64,000 bases of DNA from Rutidosis leptorrhynchoides (lineage: Eukaryota > Streptophyta > Magnoliopsida > Asterales > Asteraceae), in contig NC_092333.1 of the NCBI RefSeq assembly GCF_046630445.1, positions 102,212,501 through 102,276,500 of the forward strand, read 5' to 3'. A model generated the notes under the pieces. It saw only the letters and a list, made by a program, of their open reading frames with translations. It searched no databases and had not been told where the DNA came from. Position numbers and translations under genes: made by a program. Of this stretch, positions 10,521-23,192 are shown one piece after another (the first letter of the stretch is position 1; each line of letters starts with the position of its first letter).

Positions 10521-12915
10521 CGTTATCAGCACGAAGAGCTTAGTGTAATCAAAGGATATCTCAAACGATCACGAGTCACTAATCAAGGTATGAAATTATT
10601 AAGGTTTTTCAGACTCGGACATATCAAATTTTGGACTACTAACATTTTGAACTACTAATTTTTATTAAGTTCTTAGTGCATTTGTATTGTTCTTATTATA
10701 TGGTTGGCTCTGCCACCTAAATTATATATGGTCGACACTGTCGCCTAACTATCATTTATGTTTACTAACTTTTATTAACTTCACTAACATTTATATTTAT
10801 GTTATTTAAGTTATATATGGCCGGTTATACCGCCTGAATTATATTTTCTGTAATCTAACTCTTATTAACTTCACTAACATTTATATTTATGTTAATAAGA
10901 CCTCATGATTGTACGCAACATGTCATTTGACAACACGGTACTTTATGTACGCAACACGTCATTTGACAACACGGTACCATGGGTCGAGATTAATTCCGAT
11001 CAATACGAATACGACGGGGTCTTTATATGTTATCTAACATTTATGATTACTTATGCAATTAATCATTATTTATTTCATGCATACTAATGTTTATTCTTAA
11101 ATTTATAATTTTAAAAGTTAAAATAAAAAAGTAGTTTGTATTTTTATTAAAAGTAAATCTTAAAAGTTAAAATAAGAAAAAGTAGTTTGTATTTTTATTA
11201 AAAGTATATCTTAAAAGTTAAAGTAAGAAAAAAAAGGGAATGGTAAAATGGAATAGTTTTTTTGTCAAAAATGAAGTATTGAAAATGAAGTGGTCTCCTT
11301 CTATAACAAAAAAATATATATATACTTTTATCAAATGAATTTTTTTGTGGCCGACAATTTCAAACACGAGTCCGTGTTTAGTTTATCAAGAATATCTCTT
11401 GCTTTGGTGAAAGGTCACGATCACGATATCAGGTGTTGTGAAAGAATTAAAAAATTGGTCAAGTGGCCTTTTAAAAACTAGAAAAAAAAATTAAACAAAA
11501 AGTTTTTTTTATATATTTATAATTTACGGGTAACGTAAAAAAAAGGAAGTTTTTTAAAAAAAAAAACAAAGAAAGTGTTTAAATGAGTTTTACAGAAAGG
11601 GAGAAAGCAAAGTAAAAAAAAAAACTTTTTTCCAAACAAAGGTAAATAAAAGTAGGACTTAATACAAGAAAAAAGTAAACATCTCCTAGACGTGATAAAA
11701 TCTATCAATGATAAGTATTAGACTTGATGAGCTAAATGTGACAAAAATGTTTCAACATGTCTTATGTTAATTTTCTAAAATAAGTTATTATTATTCCGAG
11801 TTTAACACATATACATATGTTAATTAAAAACAACCTTTTTGTTCTTATGTAGTGTTGAGTTGCAATTTTGGTTGTATGCCATAATTCCATCCAGTAGAGT
11901 GACAATAGAAAACTTTTGATGATAATCAATAAAAAACTTTTTTCCAAACTTGTCAAATGTTTTGTTAAAAACGTGACCGTTGAAAAAAGGAGGTTGAATA
12001 ATAAAACTTAAAAAACAAATTATTTTTTTAAGAGTGTGCATCAAAATGGCCCGTTTAATAATGGGGAGTAAAAATATAGTCAAATTGTTTCAACGAACAA
12101 GGGTTCAATTGGATGTCTCTTAAAAAAAAAATCCGCGGGTACGGGTGATGGATCCAATGGATCCGCATCCACGACCCTCGGGTGCTATCCCTAATTGTGA
12201 CAAGTACAAATCAACTAAAAGTCTAAAAAATAAATGCTCTTATAGGGACCAAATGTTCACAATAATTGCCTAAGCTAGATATGAAACAAATAGTTCATAA
12301 AAAAAAAAAAAAAGGTCGTTGTGCGTTTTCGGGATGATAGCCGAAATACACTTACAAAAGTAGGTCAGCCGTCAATTCTTTATGGCCATATCAACGTAGA
12401 TCAATAAAATCATTTATGGTTTTGATAAAAGATTAATTAAAAATTAATTTTTTTTTTTTGGTCTTGGATTCTCGGTAACAAAAGCAAAGGTTGTTTTTGG
12501 TTGCCACAACAAACAAGACAGAGGTTGTTGACTTTTGTTGTTAAACATGGCACAAGTGAACAATAACAATAGATTATTGTTTTTGAAAAGAATAATGATG
12601 CGTTAATTTTATTGTATAAAATAAAATTAAAGAAAATGGTTTTCATTGATGACTATGAACAAACGCAAACAAAGTGTTTGTGGTATTTGGTGATTAAAAA
12701 AAAAAGTGCATCTAAAGCTTCTACTGAAAATAATATGCATCTAAAGCTTCTACTGAAAATTAATGTGCAAGGTACAACGTATAACTATATGGTCAAATTC
12801 ATTTGAGCCTTCGGAGTCACAAGTATATGATGTATATATATATTACTCAATTAACAAAATAGTAAATCTAAATTAATTCATATGAATAGTAAAACGAAAT
12901 TAATTAATTTACTAT

Positions 12916-13195
12916 TCACATAAAAAAGCGCATATGATAAAAAGCGCATCGCATATGATAAGCGCATATGATAAAAAGCGAATATGATGAAAAGCACAAC
13001 GCATATGATGAAAATCGCATATGATTAAAAGCGCATATGGTGAAAAACACAGCGCATATGATTAAAAGCGTATATGGTGAAAAGGATATATGATAATAAA
13101 AAAACACATATGGTGATTTATAAAAAAAAAAAAAAAAACACATATGGTGATTAATGGAAAGCACATATGGTGATTAATGAAAAGTATATTGTGAA
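12916..13195. repeat. CATATG-rich degenerate tandem array in element A
   Basis: About fifteen imperfect units of the GCGCATATGATAAAAA type, 15-22 bp each, follow one another. The palindrome CATATG recurs in nearly every unit. The inverted copy of the same array is at about 35500-35757 in element B, with a slightly different unit count. It lies upstream of the integrase relic, in the non-coding part of the body. Confidence 0.8.
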
Positions 13196-13279
13196 AAAGA
13201 ATCACAAATGTTTCTTGAAAGAATTCAAAGTAAGAGATATGAACCAATTCATCCATCATGTGAACCATTTTGATATTTC

Positions 13280-15850
13280 ATGGTTCTAATAGACGCATCT
13301 AGCGGATGGTCTCATATTTGTATGTTATCAAGCCGTAATATGGCATTTGCAAAGTTTCTTGCACAAATTATTAAATTGAGAACACATTATTCTGATTACA
13401 CCATTAAAAGGATGAGACTTGATAATGCTGGTGAGTTAACATCTCAAGCATTTAATGATCATTATATATCTACAGAGATTGTTGTTGAACATCCAGTTGC
13501 TCATGTGCATACACAAAATTGGTTTAGCTGAATCAATAGATAAACGCTTACAGCTAATAACTAGACAATTGATAATGAGTACAAATCTCTCAATATTTAT
13601 ATGTGGACATGTAAATTTACATGCTGCGACATTAATTCGCATTATACCATGTGGAAGTCGTAAATATTTTCACTTAATACTTGATTTTGGCCAAGAGCCA
13701 AATATTTTCTACCTTAAAACATTGGTTGTGCAGTGTATGTTCCAATTGTATCACCACAACACAATAAAATGGTTCTTCAAAGAAAGATGATAATATATTT
13801 TGGATATAAAACATCTTCATTCATAAGATATATTGAACCCATGATGGGTGATGTTTTTACAGCACGTTTTGCTGATTGTCATTTTAATAAAACATTGTTC
13901 TCTAGATTAGGGGGAGAAATAAAAATAAAAAATAAAATGATGCTTCATGATGTGAACATCAATTAAGGTATATTGAACTCGCACAAAAGAATGTGAAACG
14001 AAAGTTCAAAAATAATGCATATGCAAGAACTTGAAAATTAATTACTTTATGCATTTACAGATATAAAAAAGTGACTAAATCATATATACCAGCGATAAAT
14101 GCTCCAGCTCGAACTGAAATTCCAAAAGCTGGCAATAATGTCACTGTTGAGTCTTTGCCACGCATCAAACGTGGAAGATCAATTGGTTCCGAAGATAAAA
14201 ATCCTCGAAAAAGAAAATCAGCTGATAATGAGGTAAGAGAAAGTGTTCAAGAAGAACCACAAATCAATATTCCTTCTGCAGAGGATATTGATAAATGTAA
14301 ATACTAAAATTGCGATAAATTATGCAATATTATGGAACCGAAATGAAACTAAAATCTCTATGAGATATTTTCATATAATGTTACAATGACATCATGAATA
14401 AAGATGATGATCTGGAACTAAAATCTGTCATTGAATATACAAAATGGACATGATTGAGCTCAATGGAAAGGAGCAATAAGAGCTGAATTAGAAAAGCTCG
14501 ATAAAAGAAAAGTTTTCGGATCAATCGTTATCACTTTTAAAGATGTGAAACGTATGGGATACAAATGAATTTTTATCCGAAAAGAAATGTGCAAATGAAG
14601 TTACAAGGCAAAACTAGACTTGTAACTCAATATTTCCCACAAAGACCAGAAATGAATTAGGAGGAAAAATTATCCTCCTGTAATGGATACAATTACTTAT
14701 TAGATACTTAATCAACCTGGTAGTTATTTAAATGCATCCCATGAATGTTGTTACTACTTATCTGTATGGATCACTTAATAGTGATATATATGAATATACC
14801 TAAAGGGTTAAGGTATCATAAGCATCTAATGTAAAACCCAAGGGAATATATTCCATTAAATCACAAAGATTTCTAAGTGGGTTTATACAAACGGAACGTA
14901 TGTGGTATAACCGATTAAATGACTACTTGATAAAAAAAAGGGTATAAATATAAACTTATTTTGCACGTATGTTTTATAAAAACAATGTTCGGATATGAGA
15001 TCGTAGTTGTTTATGTCAATGTTCTTAACATCATATGAACAAATAAAGAGATCTATGAAATCATTCAACTTCTAAAGAATTATTTTGAAATGAAAGATCT
15101 TGAAAAAACCAAGTATTACCTTGGATTGCAAATTGAGCATATGCCTAATGGTTTACTTGTACATCAAACAACTTATACCGAAAAGATTTTAAAACATTTT
15201 TTTTAAAGACAAACTCATTGTTGTTAGATCACTCAATATTGACACTGATCTATTTCATCCCTGCGAAGATCATGAAAATTTTAACAGATCAGAAGTTCTA
15301 TATTTTAGTGCAATTGAGGTTCTTATGTATCTTATAGATTATACAAGATCTGACATTTCTTTTGCAGTTAATTTGTTGACAAGGTTCAGCTCAGCCCCTA
15401 CCAAAAGACATTGGAATGAGATCAAACAAATAGTTTGATACCTTCGGGGAACTACTGATTTATAATTATTTTATTCTAACAACTCGAAAAAAGATTTGTT
15501 TGGTTATACAGATGCAGATTATTTATCCGATCTACATAAAGCTAAATCTCAAACTGGATATGTATTCCTAAATGGAGGCACCGCAATATCATGACGTTCT
15601 CAAAACAAACACTTGTTGCAACATCATCAAATCATGCCGAAGTGATTGCATTACATGAAGCTACTCGGGAATGATTTTAGTTAAGATCAATGATAAAAAT
15701 CATTATTGATTCTTGTGAACTAGAACGCTATAAAAGCCTAACAACTATCTATGAAGATAATACAGCTTACATAGTACAAATGAAAGAAGAGTATCAAAAA
15801 ATGACAGAACAAAACATAAATGCTGACGAGGCGCTAAAGTTATAAACAGT
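13280..15850 (+). pseudogene. Copia pol relics (integrase, RT, RNase H) in element A
   Basis: At 13280-13540 an integrase-core-like segment is visible (LIDASSGWSHICML and MRLDNAGELTSQAF). Pieces resembling RT follow between about 14450 and 15250, and RNase H-like pieces at about 15480-15700 include a DAD motif and Y-T-D spacing like other Copia elements. The region is broken many times and is a fossil. Domain identity is by resemblance to Copia motifs only. Confidence 0.7.
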
Positions 15851-16346
15851 CTCAACGGTCATAAGTTTGATGGAAAAGAATGGTATATTAGTAAGGCTCA
15901 GAAAAAGACTGAAAGGGAATAGGAATTGAAACAACAGTTTGAACAAACCATGAAGGAGACTGTAGACAAATCACGTGGACCAAACTTGTACATAAAAGAT
16001 TTAGATGATACAGTTTCAGATGAAAACCTCAGATTCTTCTCATATACTCAAGATCTCGTAAAAGACAACCAGATTAAAATGAGATACGTTCAATCAACAA
16101 CTCTGTTGATCTTTATACCAAAGCACTGTCAATCGCTGTTTTTCAAAACATACATTCACAATATTGGCATGAGGCAAGTTCAAAAGATGTGACGACTCAG
16201 CGTTGTCTACTTGAGGGGGAGTCAACTCTATGCTGCACTCTTTTTCCCTTAGCTAAAGTTTTATCCCACTGGGTTTTCTTTAGCAAGGTTTTTAACGAGG
16301 CAGTATTAATTGCTCTTTTAAAAAAAAATTTCCATCCAAGGGGGAG

Positions 16347-16562
16347 TGTTGTAAATTTAGTAGTAAAATATGGATGGTAATTAGTCAAATATGGATAGTA
16401 AAATTTGTACTATATATATGTGGATAATGAACACACATATACACACCATTTTCTTACATATAAGAAATATACTCTCTCTCTCTCTTCCATTACTACTCTC
16501 TCATATTTAAGGATTGTATAGGCTTAGGTCAAAATTAGTTATAAGCCTACTGAATTATAACA
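16347..16562 (+). repeat. 3' LTR of Copia element A
   Basis: The 216-bp repeat is preceded by the polypurine tract CCAAGGGGGAG. Its end AATTATAACA is followed directly by the CTTTC target duplication. Confidence 0.92.
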
Positions 16563-16570
16563 CTTTCATG

Positions 16571-16692
16571 TATAATTCTTCATTGTTAGTCACTTAACAT
16601 TTATATGAAACATCACAAATTGTAACTATTTAACTCTTCATTATTGTTAGTCACTTAACATTTATATGAAACATTACAAATTATAAGTATTC
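16571..16692. repeat. 61-bp direct duplication
   Basis: GTTAGTCACTTAACATTTAT occurs at 16585 and again at 16646 with similar flanks, giving two units of 61 bp. It lies just right of element A's target duplication, so it belongs to the pre-insertion DNA. Confidence 0.75.
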
Positions 16693-16779
16693 AACTCTCG
16701 AAACTCTTGAATATTTTTACACCACTTTCTACATTAAGGGTGCGTTTGTTAACCTTTTAATTGAATAAGTCAACTAATA

Positions 16780-17655
16780 ATGTGCATACTCGCATGCTTC
16801 ATATACGCGTATCACGCTTGGCCAACACGTGACTAACATTGCATAATCAAAGAATTATTAAATAAAAACATGAATGTGCTATCCATACCAACACTAACGC
16901 AGCGCGCTACAAGAAGACGCACTCATAAAGCTGACGCCACAAGCTGGCGCGCTCATAAAGTTGGCGCCACAAGTAGGCGCGCTCATAAAGCTGACACTAC
17001 CGGCATTAAACATGTGTAACCAGAAAGCTGGACCAAGGACTGTAATGTACAGTTAACAGACAGAGCACAAACCAACAAATGACACCACATGTGGTTGACA
17101 CGATCCAAACACTGTACAACCGTTAGATGGTGTTGCAGGTGGTTGACAGCTGACATACTGTGTTGGAGACCACACACACTTTTCAGCTTTACAGACAAGA
17201 TAGTACGAGGTGGTATGAATATGTTCCCTTTGTCCTATTACATACCACAAACGGACATTACTGTCCAACTATAAATAGAACATGATACCTTCACCACAAG
17301 ATCAAACAACAAACGGTATTTCAACATCATCTATCACATCACAAACTCTTAACATTCTACAACATCATCCTCGATAAGAGAATCCGCTCAACCGGAATCA
17401 TAACACCTTACAGCTTTGAGGCTATATTTAACGGTTATAGGTAACGTTCTATGAACATAAACCCTAACACCCATTGTTGAGCCATCAACACCGGCTAGTC
17501 TGGGGATGATGGGTCGATGTTTAAATACCCCTGCTGAGATCTTCATCGCACATTGGGGTTATTCGTGGTACAACAGACCGGAGTGTTTAATTCTAAAAAC
17601 CCTTAAATCCACTCTTTTGTACTTGAGCATAGACCGAACCCTACTGATGATTTCT
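16780..17655 (+). mobile_element. Diverged Tat-type Gypsy LTR, solitary fossil
   Basis: The last 270 bp or so align in order with the end of the LTR at 2001-2676: a GTAACGTTCTATGAACA block, a GAGCCATCAA block, a TGTTTAAATACCCCTG-like block, and AGACCGAACCC near the end. A TATAAATA lies at 17270-17277. A primer-binding site TGGCGCCCTCCGTGG follows at 17657. Divergence from the young LTR is high, so this is an old or different subfamily. The left edge is uncertain. Short GGCGCGCTCATAAAG repeats occur at about 16915-16995. No matching right LTR is in the window. Confidence 0.65.
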
Positions 17656-17656
17656 A

Positions 17657-18291
17657 TGGCGCCCTCCGTGGATCGTTAAGAATTAGAGGTTTGAGCAGTC
17701 TCATTTCTTATAATTATAAAGTTGTACTTTCTTGTGTGATGTTATAGTTACAGGTTACAACACATCATGCAAAAAACAAAGAATGAAGAGTCAGTTCGAA
17801 AATCAGAAGCACTACAAATACGACCTGAGACGCCAAATGTGTCAAAACCAGCAGTACTGGACTCGTGAGTGGCTCTTACGAGCTATTACCCACAATAGCA
17901 CACTTGTTCAGCATCCAGTGGGTTTGATTGTGACATAACAACTTCGAGGCTCTATTCATCATTCAGTGGGTTTGATTAGTGTATTTGATTTTGTGACATA
18001 TGAATGACAAATTATATTGAACCATTTAGAGATGGAGTACTTAACCATTCATCACATCCATTTTCTTTAATATCCTAATTAAAGTTTTCTTTAATATTCT
18101 AATTAAATATATTCAGAACACTCATTAAGCAATTATATTATTTTATTTATTCATCTAAAATATTAAAACAGATAAATTTGACACCATTTATCTTGTTCAT
18201 TCTTAATGATTATCAAACAAGTTATTTTCGTTCGGAATCAAGTTCAATGAGTTTGAATCATTTAGATTTGAACCATTCAACACTTAATTAT
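17657..18291 (+). other. Leader remnant of the Tat fossil and intergenic DNA
   Basis: The first 280 bp or so after the primer-binding site resemble the untranslated leader and start of gag in such elements, but no coding domain can be recognised. From about 17940 the DNA is AT-rich without features, up to the ATTAT target site of the Copia array at 18287-18291. Confidence 0.45.
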
Positions 18292-18683
18292 TGTTGGAAA
18301 CTAAACTTGATTGTGGGCTGTTTGTTTTGGATTTGGACTTGCAAGTATACAAATATTTTGGATCAAGATTATAGTCCATTATGTAGAAACTTCTTGTAAT
18401 ATGTAGTAGTGAAAGTGTGTAGAATGTGTGTAGAATAATCTTGTAAAATATCTAAGTCTAGAATTATCATGAGAATACTTAGGAAATATCTAGATATTAG
18501 ATGATGAAGTATTCTAGACTAGTCCATGGTGTAGTATAAATAGATGGATTCACCTCTCATTTGTAATCAAGCAAAAAAGCAAAGCAATTAAGCAACAAAA
18601 GAAAAGCTTTCAAGATCAATCAAACATCTAAATCATCAATCCTCTCTTCCACAAATAATATACATAACCTCCTATTTCTAACA
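18292..18683 (+). repeat. Copia array LTR 1
   Basis: TG..CA ends (TGTTGGAAAC ... CTAACA) enclose 392 bp with TATAAATAG near 18535. The next bases, after a 3-bp gap, are the initiator-Met tRNA primer match TGGTATCAAGAGC at 18687-18699. Confidence 0.95.
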
Positions 18684-18712
18684 AATTGGTATCAAGAGCT
18701 TGGTTCGACAAG

Positions 18713-21700
18713 ATGATGGCCAACAATGTCACCACATTTCCTCGCCTCACAAAGGATAATTATGATCAATGGAGCATCCAAATGAAGACCTTCCTAGGTG
18801 GACAAGACCTATGGGAGATTGTGGAGGAAGGCTATGAGGAACCTGCAGAAAAAGGTCCTCTCAGCAAGGAGAAAAAATTAATGAAGACGAACGATCAAAA
18901 GGCTCTTTCCATCATCCAACAAAGTGTAGATGATGGAGCTTTTGAGAAAATTGCAAGTGCAACCACCGCCAAGAAAGCATGGGAGATCTTGGAGAATTCT
19001 TATAAGGGAGTTGATAAGGTGAAAAAGGTTCGACTACAAACACTACGAGGTGAGTTCGAATCCTTAAATAAGAAAGACTCAGAATCAATTTCTGATTATT
19101 TTACAAGAGTCTTGGTGGTTGTCAATCAATTAAAGAGGAATGGTGAAACTCTAAGTGATGTAAGAGTCATTGAGAAGATTCTTAGATCATTAGATTCAAA
19201 ATTTGACTATATAGTCGTAGCCATCGAAGAATCTAAAGATCTAGAATCAATGACTATCGATGAACTCATGGGTTCACTACAAGCCCATGAAGAGAGGTTT
19301 AATAAGAAAAGTAAAGAGCCTTTGGAGCAAGCTTTACAAGCAAAACTCTCTTTCAAGGAAGAGAACAGTGAAAAGACTCATCAAACGAGTCAACGAGGTC
19401 GTGGTCAAGTACGTGGCCGAGGACGAGGGCAAGGATATATCAAACGTGGAGGTTATAGTTCTTACAAAAATGAAGAAAGAAGTCAAGATTTTCACCCGAC
19501 AAGAGGTCGCGGGAGAGGCTACACAAGTAGAAGGTCAAGGTATGACAATTCTCAAACCAAATGCTATAATTGTCATAAATTTGGCCACTATGCTTCGGAA
19601 TGCGAGAAGTCAAACAATTACGTGCAAGAAAGAGCAGATTTTGCACAAGAAGATACTGAAGCCGTGGAAAACACTTTGTTACTAGCATGCAAAGGTGAAG
19701 ATAACGAAGAATCAAATTTGTGGTATCTCGACACGGGTGCAAGCAACCATATGTGCGGTGACAAAAACATGTTTGTGGAGTTAGACGAGGTAATTAGTGG
19801 AAATATCACCTTCGGAGATTCCTCTAAAGTCCCGGTTAAAGGCAAAGGTAAGATTCTCATCCGCTTGAAAAATGGAAGGCATCAATTTATCTCTAACGTG
19901 TATTATGTGCCCAATATGAAGACGCATATACTGAGTATTGGACAACTCTTGGAGAAAGGCTATGATATTCACATGATAAATCGTACCCTTTCTTTAAGAG
20001 ACCAAAAAGGAGGTTTGATTGCTAAGGTGCCAATGTCAACGAATAGGATGTTCATGCTAAATATTCAACATGACATTCTAAGATGTTTAAAAGCATGTTT
20101 CAAAGATAATTCTTGGCTTTGGCACATGAGATACGGGCACTTAAATTTTGGAGGCTTAAAATTATTATCAAGTAAAGGAATGGTGAAGGGTTTGCCTCCA
20201 ATTAATCATCCGGATCAAATATGTGAGGGATGCCTTCTAGGAAAGCACTTCCGAAACAGTTTTCCAACAGAAGCTTCTAGTAGAGCGAAGAAACCTCTAG
20301 AACTTATTCACACGGATGTGTGTGGACCCATCAGCCCACCGTCTTTTGGTAAAAATAGATATTTTCTTCTATTCATTGATGATTTTAGTCGAAAGACATG
20401 GGTCTATTTTCTAAAAGAGAAGTCGGAAGCTTTTGGAATGTTCAAGAAGTTTAAAGCATTTGGGGAGAATCAAAGTGGTCTCACCATAAAGGCGTTGAGA
20501 TCCGATCGTGGAGGAGAGTTCACATCCAAGGAATTCAAGGAATTTTGCGACAACAATGGGTTACGACGTCCTCTAACCCTTCCGTATTCACCTCAGCAAA
20601 ATGGTGTTGCGGAAAGAAAAAATAGGACCATTCTTGATATGGCTCGGAGTATGTTAAAGAGCAAAAGGATGCCTAAGGAGTTTTGGGCTGAGGCAGTGGA
20701 CTGTGCGATCTATCTAGCAAATCGCTCGCCCACTAGAAGCGTCAAGAACAAAACGCCCATTGAAGCTTGGAGTGGAAGGAAGCCCGACATCTCACACTTT
20801 CGAGTGTTCGGAAGTGTGGCATATGCTCATGTGCCAGATCAGAAGAGGACGAAGCTCGATGATAAAAGCGAAAAACTCATATTCGTGGGTCATGACTCAA
20901 GTTCGAAGGGTTACAAGTTATACAATCCCAAGACCGGTAAAGTAATCTCAAGTCGAGATGTGGTGTTCGATGAAGAAGCAACATGGGATTGGAATGTTCC
21001 CGAAGAGGAGAACTACGACTTTCTCCCTTATTCATTCGAGAGTACTGCAAGGAACGAAGAATATCTAGAAGTTCAAGAACCTTCTAGTACACCATATCCG
21101 CACTCTCCACGTACTCCAACCACTACACCTAATGAAGTGACACCAACATCAGGAGGAGAATCAAGTAGGCTACAACATCACACAAGGAGCATTGAGGAGT
21201 TGTACGAGGTAACTCAACCTATAGAGGATCTAACATTGTTCAGCCTTCTTGCCGATTGTGAGCCAATAAGTTACGAAGACGCAATAAAAAGCCAAAAGTG
21301 GAAACGTGCCATGGACGAGGAGATTCAAGCAATCGAGAAGAATGATACGTGTGATCTTGCTACACTACCAAAAGGGCATAAGGCTATTGGTGTAAAGTGG
21401 GTGTACAAGGCCAAGAAGAATTTCAAAGGTGAAGTTGAAAGATACAAGGCAAGGTTGGTGGCGAAGGGATATAGTCAACGAGCTGGCATAGACTATGAAG
21501 AAGTATTTGCTCCCGTCGCTCGTCTAGAAACTATAAGATTAATAATCTCACTTGCGGCTCAGCATAATTGGAAGATTTATCAAATGGATGTCAAATCCGC
21601 GTTCCTTAATGGCCACTTAGAAGAAGAAGTCTATATAGAACAACCCTTGGGATACATCGTGAAAGGCCAAGAGAATAAGGTGCTGAAATTGAAAAGGGCC

Positions 21701-22813
21701 TTATATGGGTTGAAGCAAGCGCCTCGAGCATGGAATAGCAGGATAGACAAGTATTTCCAACAGAATGGCTTTACAAAATGCCCACATGAGCATGCTCTCT
21801 ATACCAAAGTAAGCAAGGAAGGAGATGTTATGATTGTGTGCCTATATGTGGATGACTTGATATTCACTGGAAGTAATCCCAAAATGTTTGAGGAGTTCAA
21901 GAAAGCAATGGTTCGGGAGTTCGAGATGACCGACATTGGATTTATGGCTTACTATCTTGGGATCGAGGTAAAACAAAAGAAAGAAGGAATATTCATATCC
22001 CAAGAAGGTTATGCCAATGAGGTGCTCAAGAAGTTTAAGATGAATGACTGCAAGTCAATGAACACACCGGTGGATTGCAATCTCAAATTGTCAAAAGATG
22101 ATGAAGGATACTTGGTGGACCCAACACAATACAAGAGTTTGGTTGGAAGTCTGAGGTACCTAACTTGCACAAGGCCAGATATTCTCTACGGAGTTGGACT
22201 AGTAAGTCGATATATGGAAGCACCTACAATAAATCACTTAAAGGCGGCCAAGAGGATACTTCGCTACATCAAAGGTACGATTGATTATGGCCTATTTTAT
22301 TCGCCTTCTGAACACTTCAAGCTAGTTGGATACAGTGATAGTGATTGGGCTGGAGACAAAGATGATCGTAAGAGTACGAGTGGTTTCGTGTTCTATATGG
22401 GAGATACAGCGTTCACATGGAGTTCGAAGAAGCAACCCATTGTGACTTTATCTACGTGTGAAGCCGAGTTTGTAGCAGCAACATCATGCACCTGTCATGC
22501 AGTATGGTTGAGGAAGTTACTAAATGAACTTAAGTTTTTCCAAAATGAAGCTACAGAGATATATGTGGATAACAAGTCTGCGATTGCTCTAGCAAAGAAT
22601 CCAGTCTTCCATGATCGAAGCAAACACATTGATACAAAATACCATTACATAAGGGAGTGTGTTACAAATAAAGAGGTGCAGATAAAGTACGCGAAGTCAC
22701 TTGACCAAGTTGCTGATATTTTCACAAAGCCCCTAAAACACGTGACATTTCAGAGATTACGGAATATGGTCGGAGTGACGAAATCAAGTTTAAGGGTGGC
22801 TGTTGGAAACTAA
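18713..22813 (+). CDS. Copia gag-pol polyprotein, first copy, looks whole
   Basis: One open frame of 1366 residues runs from the first ATG after the primer site to a stop just inside LTR 2. In order: a gag domain (about residues 1-215), an Arg/Gly-rich stretch, a CCHC knuckle [14 protein letters not shown] (about 283-296), protease LDTGASNH (about 338), the HHCC zinc finger of integrase (about 470-510), the integrase core with [15 protein letters not shown] and NGVAERKNR (about 555-640), RT with [21 protein letters not shown] and YVDDL (to about 1050), and RNase H with SDSDWAGD and CEAEF (about 1205-1255). Length and domain order match a complete plant Copia polyprotein. The Copia lineage was not assigned. 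Whether it is active cannot be told from sequence alone. Confidence 0.93.
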   Translation: MMANNVTTFPRLTKDNYDQWSIQMKTFLGGQDLWEIVEEGYEEPAEKGPLSKEKKLMKTNDQKALSIIQQSVDDGAFEKIASATTAKKAWEILENSYKGVDKVKKVRLQTLRGEFESLNKKDSESISDYFTRVLVVVNQLKRNGETLSDVRVIEKILRSLDSKFDYIVVAIEESKDLESMTIDELMGSLQAHEERFNKKSKEPLEQALQAKLSFKEENSEKTHQTSQRGRGQVRGRGRGQGYIKRGGYSSYKNEERSQDFHPTRGRGRGYTSRRSRYDNSQTKCYNCHKFGHYASECEKSNNYVQERADFAQEDTEAVENTLLLACKGEDNEESNLWYLDTGASNHMCGDKNMFVELDEVISGNITFGDSSKVPVKGKGKILIRLKNGRHQFISNVYYVPNMKTHILSIGQLLEKGYDIHMINRTLSLRDQKGGLIAKVPMSTNRMFMLNIQHDILRCLKACFKDNSWLWHMRYGHLNFGGLKLLSSKGMVKGLPPINHPDQICEGCLLGKHFRNSFPTEASSRAKKPLELIHTDVCGPISPPSFGKNRYFLLFIDDFSRKTWVYFLKEKSEAFGMFKKFKAFGENQSGLTIKALRSDRGGEFTSKEFKEFCDNNGLRRPLTLPYSPQQNGVAERKNRTILDMARSMLKSKRMPKEFWAEAVDCAIYLANRSPTRSVKNKTPIEAWSGRKPDISHFRVFGSVAYAHVPDQKRTKLDDKSEKLIFVGHDSSSKGYKLYNPKTGKVISSRDVVFDEEATWDWNVPEEENYDFLPYSFESTARNEEYLEVQEPSSTPYPHSPRTPTTTPNEVTPTSGGESSRLQHHTRSIEELYEVTQPIEDLTLFSLLADCEPISYEDAIKSQKWKRAMDEEIQAIEKNDTCDLATLPKGHKAIGVKWVYKAKKNFKGEVERYKARLVAKGYSQRAGIDYEEVFAPVARLETIRLIISLAAQHNWKIYQMDVKSAFLNGHLEEEVYIEQPLGYIVKGQENKVLKLKRALYGLKQAPRAWNSRIDKYFQQNGFTKCPHEHALYTKVSKEGDVMIVCLYVDDLIFTGSNPKMFEEFKKAMVREFEMTDIGFMAYYLGIEVKQKKEGIFISQEGYANEVLKKFKMNDCKSMNTPVDCNLKLSKDDEGYLVDPTQYKSLVGSLRYLTCTRPDILYGVGLVSRYMEAPTINHLKAAKRILRYIKGTIDYGLFYSPSEHFKLVGYSDSDWAGDKDDRKSTSGFVFYMGDTAFTWSSKKQPIVTLSTCEAEFVAATSCTCHAVWLRKLLNELKFFQNEATEIYVDNKSAIALAKNPVFHDRSKHIDTKYHYIRECVTNKEVQIKYAKSLDQVADIFTKPLKHVTFQRLRNMVGVTKSSLRVAVGN

Positions 22814-23192
22814 ACTTGATTGTGGGCTATTTGTTTTGGATTTGGGCTTGCAAGTATACAAATATTTTGGATCAAGATTATAGCCCATTATGTAGAAACT
22901 TCTTGTAATATGTAGTAGTGAAAGTGTGTAGAATGTGTGTAGAATAATCTTGTAAAATATCTAAGTCTAGAATTATCATGAGAATACTTAGGAAATATCT
23001 AGATATTAGATGATGAAGTATTCTAGACTAGTCCATGGTGTAGTATAAATAGATGGATTCACCTCTCATTTGTAATCAAGCAAAAAAGCAAAGCAATTAA
23101 GCAATAAAAGAAAAGCTTTCAAGATCAATCAAACATCTAAATCATCAATCCTCTCTTCCACAAATAATATACATAACCTCCTATTTCTAACA
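22801..23192 (+). repeat. Copia array LTR 2 (shared middle LTR)
   Basis: This LTR serves as the 3' LTR of the first body and the 5' LTR of the second. It is preceded by the purine-rich AAGGGTGGC and followed by the same primer-binding site as LTR 1. No target duplication flanks it, which identifies it as internal to the array. Confidence 0.95.

Larger units (their letters stand above)
10307..16562 (+). mobile_element. Ty1/Copia element A, decayed body, very young LTRs
   Basis: LTRs at 10307-10520 and 16347-16562 are flanked by the 5-bp duplication CTTTC (10302-10306 and 16563-16567). The two LTRs appear identical apart from the length of a CT repeat, so the insertion is recent. The body holds scattered relics of Copia integrase, RT and RNase H and a long non-coding 5' part. 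It is heavily broken, with many breaks, so this copy was presumably moved by enzymes made elsewhere. Element B at 32098-38527 has the same body in the opposite orientation. Confidence 0.93.

Noticed and set aside
12916-13195. CRISPR-like regular repeats
   Set aside because: Units vary in length and sequence with no unique spacers of constant size, and this is plant DNA inside a retrotransposon.
16916-17000. Short GGCGCGCTCATAAAG repeats as a separate satellite
   Set aside because: There are only about three imperfect units, and they lie within the diverged Tat-type LTR, so they are listed as part of it.
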